From Allolobophora icterica (lineage: Eukaryota; Annelida; Clitellata; Crassiclitellata; Lumbricidae): DNA of 64,000 bases. Each line of letters begins with the position of its first letter. Positions within the stretch are counted from its first letter, which is position 1. The stretch is from the NCBI GenBank assembly GCA_963556255.1, contig OY744612.1:20458241-20522240 (forward strand). Reading direction: 5' to 3'. Under the pieces are notes generated by a model that saw only the letters and a list, made by a program, of their open reading frames with translations, was not told the origin of the DNA and searched no databases. Shown in pieces: positions 56,620-64,000 of this stretch. A program made the position numbers and the translations under genes.

Positions 56620-57042
56620 CAGGAACGTCATTTCAGCGAGGGCAGGGACGTCATTTGAGTATTTTTCTAAGGGGAACTTGGCACTGGCGGCGATCTTGTT
56701 TGACAAGTGGGGGACAAGGGACACTTTTAAACTGATCTGGTCAAAAAAAGAGGTGAAAAAATGTTTTCACACTCATGTATGAAGGAATTTTTTCACCCTC
56801 TTTTCGTGTTTCTTCAAAATTTGGGGGTGGACAACCGTATTTATATATGCAAAAATGCGAAAAACCTACACGAACTCTAGTTTTGTCAATAGTATATAAT
56901 AAGTACCTGAATTTGAGTATAATTTGTTTCTTTTTACCCCTTTCTTCTTCCTCCTTTTCTTGTTCCATCCTTTTTCATTATTTTTAAAAAATCAGGGTGC
57001 AAATGCCCCTCTTTACATCCTCACCCCCAAATGACGTCCCTG
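56620..57042. mobile_element. hAT-like element (CAGGGACGTCATTT family)
   Basis: 423 bp. Starts CAGGAACGTCATTT and ends CAAATGACGTCCCTG. A perfect 8-bp duplication CTCCTATC lies at 56612-56619 and 57043-57050. Near the left end a second copy of the terminal motif (CAGGGACGTCATTTG at 56643) shows a local duplication. Confidence 0.88.
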
Positions 57043-57259
57043 CTCCTATCCTCTCCTCTTCTGTCTTTTCCTGTCCTCTCCTCTCCTCTACTCCCCGACT
57101 GCACCATCACTATTTTTACAGAACTCCACACAGCAGTAAATACACGGTTTGCAGTCTGTCCGACAGAGTTTGACCACGTAAACAGCTCCAGGTGAAGTGA
57201 GTAGGATTGCATCACAGAAGTTAGAAGCCATGAATGGTTCACCTTCACACGAGCCACGC

Positions 57260-57480
57260 CGTAGTATGTGGATTGCTTCTAGCCAGAAACTACACAGGGC
57301 TAGAATTCATGCAGTATTTAGCTTTCTTCTAGTCAGAAACTGTCCTGCTTACGCTTGCAGTATGCAGTTTGCTTCACGTCAGAAACCACTCTGGTCTAGT
57401 CGGAAATATGTGGTTTGTTTCTAACCAGAAACCACAGCGGTCTAGCTCATAGCTTATGGCTTGGTGTAAACCAGAAACTC
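57260..57480. repeat. ~50-bp degenerate tandem repeat
   Basis: Four diverged copies of a unit with TGGTTTGCTTCTAGTCAGAA followed by ACCAC and TCTAG. Confidence 0.65.
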
Positions 57481-57489
57481 ATTCACTCA

Positions 57490-60400
57490 CTCACTCACTC
57501 TGCTTGCTCCCCCTCCCTGGTGCCTCGGTTTACGTTTTTCTAAAGCGCCCATATGACCTCACCCTGTTAATTTTTTCAATGAAATGATTGGGTGAAATCC
57601 TTCACCACTGCTGCCCATTTCAAAGGTTGCCACATCAGTTAAGGTGCACATGTATGGGATGTACCATGTGGCTTGCTTCTGATCAGAAATTGCTACATGG
57701 TCTGCCAGATACTTACTTAGCTATAGCCTAAGAATTGCCACACGGCCGAGTAGGGTATAAAATTATTTCTAAAAATTATTATGATAATATGCAGCAAGGA
57801 CTGGTGAAATGGCATAAAGCATCACAATGCAAGGCAACATTAGGAGCCAAAGGTAAGGTAAAGTCAGATAAGGCAAGTTAAAGTAAAATACATTAAGTTA
57901 AGGTATGGCAATGTAAGATACTGTGTGGTAATATAAGGTAAGGTAATGTGTGGTAATATAAGGTTAAGTTGAGGTAATGTGTGGTAATATAAAACAACCT
58001 TAGGCAAGCATGGCAAAGCATGATAGGTCAGACAATGTAACGCTATAAATGAAAGAAGATAAGACTTTAAAAGGTATCAGCCCAGCAGAGCAGTGATCGA
58101 CTTCTAACTCTGAATTTCACCCCTCTAACTGGGTTGCATTCCAGAGCAAGTGACAAGAAAGCCCTAATAAATCATTCAACGTTGCCACTCGATGCTATTT
58201 AACCAAAATCAAATAAATTAAACACAGTTCAAGTACACAAAAACCTGCATGTCAAGCAGTGTAAAAAACACAGGATTTGGACATAAGATAGATGCCTAGT
58301 ACTTAGAAGCAAGCCAAACAGTAAGGTAATACAGTAAACAAGGAACTCAATAGCCTCCCTCACTCATTAAAATTTATGTTTGAGGCAAGGAGTGTGCATG
58401 TATGTATCTTGCTGTTTTTATATACTATCTATTTGAAATCCAATAAATAATGAGAATGTGTTTGTTGAAATCTAGCAATCTATGGATGCAGAACAAACAC
58501 ATAAACATTCCACATAAACATTCCACATAAACTGTGGAGCCACTCTACAGCATGGTGAAATAAAGTGATGTGAGGCAAAGCATGGTGATGCAAGGTATGG
58601 TGAGATGATGAAAGGTCAGGTATGACTGCACTTGCATGCTTTCATCAACAATTACGCACAGAGACCTATTGGAAAGATGGTGCATATATTGCCACGTTTT
58701 CAGCACTACCACAAACCACCATCATGCACAAACAACCTTCCAGTTGATCATTACATCACATTAAATACCCAGTGTTTGAGTACTGTGAACCAATCCCTTG
58801 TTATAATGCAAATTATTAATCAATCACTCACACCTTGAATACAACAGTTTAAGGTCATAACACCAGAGGACATTGGCGTTGACAGAAAAACATTTCACAG
58901 TTTTTAACGTATGGAATTAAATCATCATCATCATCATGGAATTAAATATTAAATTAAAAAACTTAAATAATTTCTGGACATACTGCTAGCCAGCTAGACC
59001 CACTGCCAGCATGACCGAGTCAAATTTCCACTCAAGCCTGTTACAGCATGCTCAATTTTCAGTTTCAAGCCTATTGGCACACAGATGGTTTAGTTATCAA
59101 TTGGCAGTATATTACAGGAGGCCTGTTTTTCCTATTTGAGCCAACTGCACAGGACAAGTAATTTTCCAAACTTTAAATAGTAAGGTTATGGAAGAATTGC
59201 AAGATATCATTATCCTGAGGCAGTCCCTTGCAGCGTGTAATGTATATTTTGGATATTAGCTATGTATCTGATAGGCTCGGCACTTAGATCGTAAAATAGA
59301 CAATGCAAATGTAATCTTCCACAGAGATGCTCACTTTGAGGAAGCTAGATGTAGCCTATAAAGACTATTTGTCTGGAACTACAGACTGAGTGGAGCCATT
59401 TACAGAAATAAGATACAGGATATAGTCAAGTAATTGATTAAGAGAAGCATATTAAGCACTTGATAAACTATCGACATATTGACTTATTATTGTTAATATT
59501 AAGATCATATTTTATCGTCATCATCATCACAATCGCCTACACCACCAACATAAAAAATGTGACTAGTCTAGTGAGCTTGATGCATTATAAAGTCTAAGAC
59601 ATCTTAAAAGAAACGTCCAGTTCGTAGAATGGAAACAACTACATTTACGATCTTGGTTTTACTTTCAAACAGCCTGTGCATTTCACCTCCTTTAACTTTG
59701 CTATTTTCTAGAGAGAAATATATATGCTTTATTATTGTTGTGGTCACTCACGATCAGACTTGTTATTCCCGGGCTGTCTCGAAACGTGAAGCCAGTAATA
59801 AATGAACTATAACGCAAGATAGTATAACAAAATAATTCGAAAAAATCACATAGATTGTGTGCAATGCAAATTCATCATCTTAAAAATTAAGATATAATTT
59901 AAAATGCAAACTTGGGGCAATTTAGCGCATTAAATCTTCCGTTGCCTCCAATACGCTAAAGAAAACCGGGTCAAGGTCGCGGAACTGTGGCAACCGTGTG
60001 TCAACAAAAGGTCCGGCATATCATTATTCGCCTCTTATTAAAAGTACACTTGAGTAATTAATAAAATTAGGAGTATAAGCGATCATGATAAAAGATTGGT
60101 ACCAGTACAGCTGATTGCATCGAGCCGACTCTGATTTCCGAACTTTTAAATTTGAAAATTACAGTAAACCCGATTGTACCTTCACTGTGTTGCTATGCAT
60201 AACAAATAATCATCCAACTGCGCTAAGCCCAAATCCAGCCATTTAGTCATCAGCTATTTTTCGTTTTAAATCCACAGTGCGTTTGAAGCCATTTCACTGT
60301 GTTACGCATATCTCTTTATAATAGTAAATAGTAGTGCACTTATTTCTGAGAATTTTAAATTCTTTTTCCCTCTACAGTGTTGATTCTGTTCCGTATTGAA

Positions 60401-60655
60401 TTTCGTATGACAATGTCGACAATGTCATGCACAATTGAAACTAGGTTTCAAGCAGGTCTGTCAGAAGAATTAGCCCTTTCTGATTGACGATGAGGAATTT
60501 TACAACTTCAAAAGTAAGCCGAAGCTGAATAAAATTAGGGTTATCTGAGAAATTAATTAAATTTTAAGAGGACAAGTAGACCTCCTCGCCTAACAAAATA
60601 TATGCGCTTCCTTGCGTATGTTTAGAAAGCTATGTATTATCGCTCAAAATTACAT
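57490..60655. other. Long stretch with no recognised gene
   Basis: AT-rich, with GGTAATGTGTGGTAATATA repeats near 57.85-58.0 kb and an AAACATTCCACAT direct repeat near 58.5 kb. I found no exon with a conserved peptide, no tRNA gene and no complete mobile element. Confidence 0.45.
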
Positions 60656-60659
60656 GCGT

Positions 60660-61556
60660 GTTTTGTAAGTTTCTTCTTCTTCTTCTTCTTTTCCTTCAGG
60701 CTCGAATTAATCCCTCTTTGGAGAGGGGTCAGCCACTCGGATCCTTCTCTTCCACTTGTTTCTTTCTTGAGCATCTTCTTTCTTCAGTTTTAGGAGTTTT
60801 AGGTCTTGTTGTATCGTGTCTTCCCATCTCTTCCTCTGTCGTCCCCGGCTGCGGCGTCCGTATACCTCTGCATTCATGATTCTTTTCACACAACTATCAT
60901 CCTCTTTTCTCATTACATGTCCATACCACCTCAGCCTGGTCTCTCGTACTTTGTCAGTTATACATGCCACCCCGAGCTTCTTTCTGATGTCCACATTTCT
61001 TTTCCTGTCCTTCAGTGAGATCCCAAGTATCCATCGTAGCATTCTCATCTCTGTTCTCTCCAGTAACCCTTCATCCCTTTTTGTCAGCGCCCAGGCCTCT
61101 GCTCCATATAGCATCACCGGTCTTACCATTGTTTTGTATACCTTTCCCTTGAGTTGAGTTGGCATTTTGGCGTCACACAACACTCCCGTTAGTTCTCTCC
61201 ATTTCTGCCAAGCCACCTTAATCCTGTTCCTGATGTCATGCTCGCAGCCACCCTGTGCATTCATGGTCGATCCCAGATATTTAAATGTTTCAACCTGTTT
61301 CAGTGACTTTCCTGCAATGTCTCTGATCTCAATTGCTTCCGTTGTTTTTGAGCAGACCATGGTTTCTGTTTTATTGATGTTTATCTTAAGACCCTTGCTC
61401 TCCACTGCCATCTGCCAGTCTGTAAAACGTGCTTGCATCTTCGCCTCTGCATCGTCCGCCAGTATAAGATCATCCGCATACAGCATGTCCCAAGGTATGA
61501 TCTTATACTGGCGGACGATGCAGAGGCGAAGATGCAAGCACGTTTTGTAAGTTTCT
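60660..61556 (-). mobile_element. 5'-truncated LINE with inverted 5' end
   Basis: Flanked by a perfect 15-bp duplication GTTTTGTAAGTTTCT (60660-60674 and 61542-61556). The 3' end on the minus strand is a GAA-repeat tail (60672-60690). The body encodes the end of a reverse transcriptase. The 5' end carries 50 bp (61497-61546) that are the exact inverse of 61424-61473, leaving a 23-bp spacer, so the locus forms a perfect 50-bp hairpin arm. Confidence 0.88.
60707..61496 (-). pseudogene. LINE reverse transcriptase C-terminal part
   Basis: Minus-strand reading from MLYADDLILADDAEAKM (the catalytic YADD of RT motif C) through KGLKININKTETMVCS, FKYLGSTMNAQGGCEHDI, KVYKTMVRPVMLYGAEAW, MRMLRWILGISLKDRKRN and TRLRWYGHVMRKEDD to a stop at about 60707. 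The motif order is that of RTE-like or related non-LTR elements. Fingers, palm motifs A and B and the endonuclease are missing. The ORF is intact over 260 codons, so it is fairly young. Confidence 0.88.
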
Positions 61557-61934
61557 GCACTTGGAAATAATTGCTGCGAATTTAGCAGTAGCAGTAATGA
61601 CACTATCGCTAATAAGTTGATTATTTACTGTAAGCTCCTCACGATTAGATCTTGTTAGATGTATCTCTGAGACAAGCCCGCTGACACCAGCAACATAAAA
61701 CAGAAGGGTGAAGGTTTACGGTAGCACGGTCGCAATCTCGCGTAATGTAAACGTCATGGCCGCGAAACACCAAACATCCATATATGTTAATATCTATTTT
61801 AAACAAATTTCAAAAGTTAAACACATGTAACAAGGGTCTCTTATCTGTTTAAATTCAGTAGTTTTCTCTGTCTCGTAGTTGTAAGCTAGAGCTTTTTATT
61901 GCTTTTCTAAAGTTGTTATTCATGGTTGCTTTCA

Positions 61935-62220
61935 TTATCTGAAATAGATTTCAGATTTGGAGGAAACATCCATGGCCGATTCATCAGCTAATTGACTTTC
62001 TTCAGAAATCAATGGCTGCACTATAACATGACACTTATTAAAGTGACTTATGAAGTACTTGCCAACTTGAAGCGATTCATCCCCCTTTAAGTTTCCACAA
62101 TTTGCAACATGGACTTGCAGAATTGGACCACGTAACAGCATTCCTTTATGCCCTTCCTGAACAAAGCATGTGTGCATTTTTGGGCACTGCCAGAATATTA
62201 GCGCTTGCCCTCTTCCATTA
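61935..62220 (-). other. Unassigned minus-strand ORF
   Basis: A reading continuous from about 62220 to the stop at 61935 includes GQALIFWQCPKMHTCFVQEG, GPILQVHVANCGNLKGDESL and QVGKYFISHFNKCHVIVQPL. The amino-acid make-up looks like real protein and there are no low-complexity tracts, but I recognise no family. It could be the last exon of a gene whose other exons lie to the right, or an old mobile-element ORF. It would be divergent from ADAT2, with about 0.6 kb between them. Confidence 0.35.
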
Positions 62221-62804
62221 TTTTACGTTAATAAATTTTTAATATACAATATATTTATATTACTCTGTAACTACTATATCTTATAAGTTATCTAGTGTGA
62301 TAATAACGAAGTTGCATGATGTGTTTTTACCAATGTGCGCAATATTAAGGAAGAGGAAACACCCATAGGTCTACAGCATTTTTCTGCTCCAGACTTCCAG
62401 CAGATTGTAAGTTGGTGTGCAACACGTATGTGCCACACAGCAGATTTGTGTACCAGGTGTTGACACATCTTGCTTGTAAATATATGGTGTAGTAGTCTAG
62501 TAGATAATGCAGAAACGGGTGCGTTGTAAACGAGTGTCCACTGTAAAATCATTTAAGCTACACATAAGATGATTCACCATGTAAGGTTCTGTCTGGCGAT
62601 CTTTACTGTTATGAGGCAATACAAGGCTGTGCTGTTTTAGTTGAACTGTGTTTTTATCGTTTTCTGGTGGTGTTATAAAAATAAAGGTTTTTACAGTGAA
62701 GTTCTTTGTAATTTTTTGCAGCAGGACCAGAACAGTCGACTTGTTTGTGGTACACATCTCTGCATGATCTACATTTATATGTGGTTTGCCAATCACAACT
62801 GTAA

Positions 62805-63470
<666 letters not shown>

Positions 63471-63833
63471 TAGATTTAGAAATTGATTATTGTTAGGTTG
63501 CCATAACTCTGCTCATGGAATTTTTTACTGCCTTTTAATCGTAATGCAAGGATTCTGTTGATTGTCTCTTCCAGTGGACTTTTAGTCAAAGTCAGTATGC
63601 TGGAAATCCAAGAGGTCAGGAAACCAGAAGTCAAGTGACAGTGCTTAAGCAAGTTGAAACAGAAGAGCCATAAGTTTACACCTGAATTACACTAAAGAAC
63701 TGGACAGAAAGAATGCACAGAACTGACGCTTGTCATTCTTAACCTCTCACTTCTCATTGCAAAAGGAACTAGTGACACTTTTACTCAGTTTAAATACTTC
63801 TTTATAAGTATGACAAGATATGCCCCTGAGTCA
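63471..63833. other. Downstream of ADAT2
   Basis: 3' UTR and intergenic sequence. I see no canonical AATAAA close to the stop; ACAAAATAATAGA overlaps the stop codon. No other gene recognised. Confidence 0.5.
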
Positions 63834-64000
63834 GGCCTGGTTCGTCCATATGGGCAACTGGGCAGCCGCCCAGGGCCGCCTTTTTTTTAGGGGCCGCCAA
63901 TTTTCCATTTTTTTTTAATATTTTAATAATTATTATTCGTAACAAGAGGTGAATGACTAAAAAAGGTCATCAAGTTTTGTATTAATATTAAAATATTATT
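63834..64000. mobile_element. Start of an inverted-repeat element, cut by the window edge
   Basis: GGCCTGGTTCGTCCATATGG, then GGGCAGCCGCCCAGGGCCGC and TTAGGGGCCGCC, is the usual left end of a GC-rich-ended hAT-type element with AT-rich interior. The right end lies outside. Confidence 0.55.

Overview
This window is animal (metazoan) nuclear DNA, most likely from an invertebrate. It has split genes with consensus GT/AG introns, very large introns, tRNA-derived SINEs, LINEs, hAT-type inverted-repeat elements, a Helitron, a Ty3/gypsy LTR element and long microsatellites. I cannot name the species. Only two host genes are recognised with confidence, and coding exons of host genes make up about 5 percent of the sequence.

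Host genes. (1) A minus-strand gene for a cytosolic carboxypeptidase of the CCP1/Nna1 type (AGTPBP1) runs from about 25.3 kb down to 3.0 kb. Fourteen exons can be placed by splice signals, reading phase and resemblance to the vertebrate protein as I remember it. They cover the armadillo-like N-terminal region, an acidic linker and the beta-sandwich domain in front of the peptidase. The zinc peptidase domain lies beyond the left edge or was not found. Two junctions have incompatible phases, so at least two small exons are missing from the model, and the start codon was not found. (2) A plus-strand, apparently single-exon ADAT2 (tRNA adenosine deaminase catalytic subunit) lies at 62829-63470. 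A few other open stretches look protein-like but could not be assigned (61.9-62.2 kb, 32.8-33.2 kb, 45.5-46.5 kb).

Mobile DNA. An L2/CR1-type LINE tail and stacked hAT-like elements fill 0.5-2.9 kb. At least eight non-autonomous hAT-type elements of different families carry perfect or near-perfect 8-bp target duplications (examples at 22.3, 23.8, 28.9, 30.9, 52.5, 54.7 and 56.6 kb). A larger one at 24.2-25.1 kb still encodes the C-terminal end of a hAT transposase. Five tRNA-like SINE families (A to E, named here only for reference) recur through the window, some nested in each other. A complete LTR element with apparently identical 729-bp LTRs and a 5-bp target duplication occupies 37082-42955. 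Its single 1238-codon ORF on the minus strand has gag, protease and RNase H but lacks the catalytic cores of both integrase and reverse transcriptase. A Helitron (47777-49155) carries an array of about 14 short palindromes followed by a GTT/GGT microsatellite. A 5'-truncated LINE at 60.7-61.5 kb ends in an inverted copy of part of itself and has a 15-bp target duplication.

Tandem repeats. There are minisatellites with 13-bp (9.85-10.4 kb), 38-bp (31.65-32.0 kb) and 30-bp (35.6-36.0 kb) units, long triplet tracts (CTA/CAA at 15.4-15.95 kb, TAA at 26.6 kb, GTT/GGT at 49 kb, about 80 TTG at 55.3 kb), and many CATA/TATG tracts. Most long ORFs in the window come from these repeats and are not genes.
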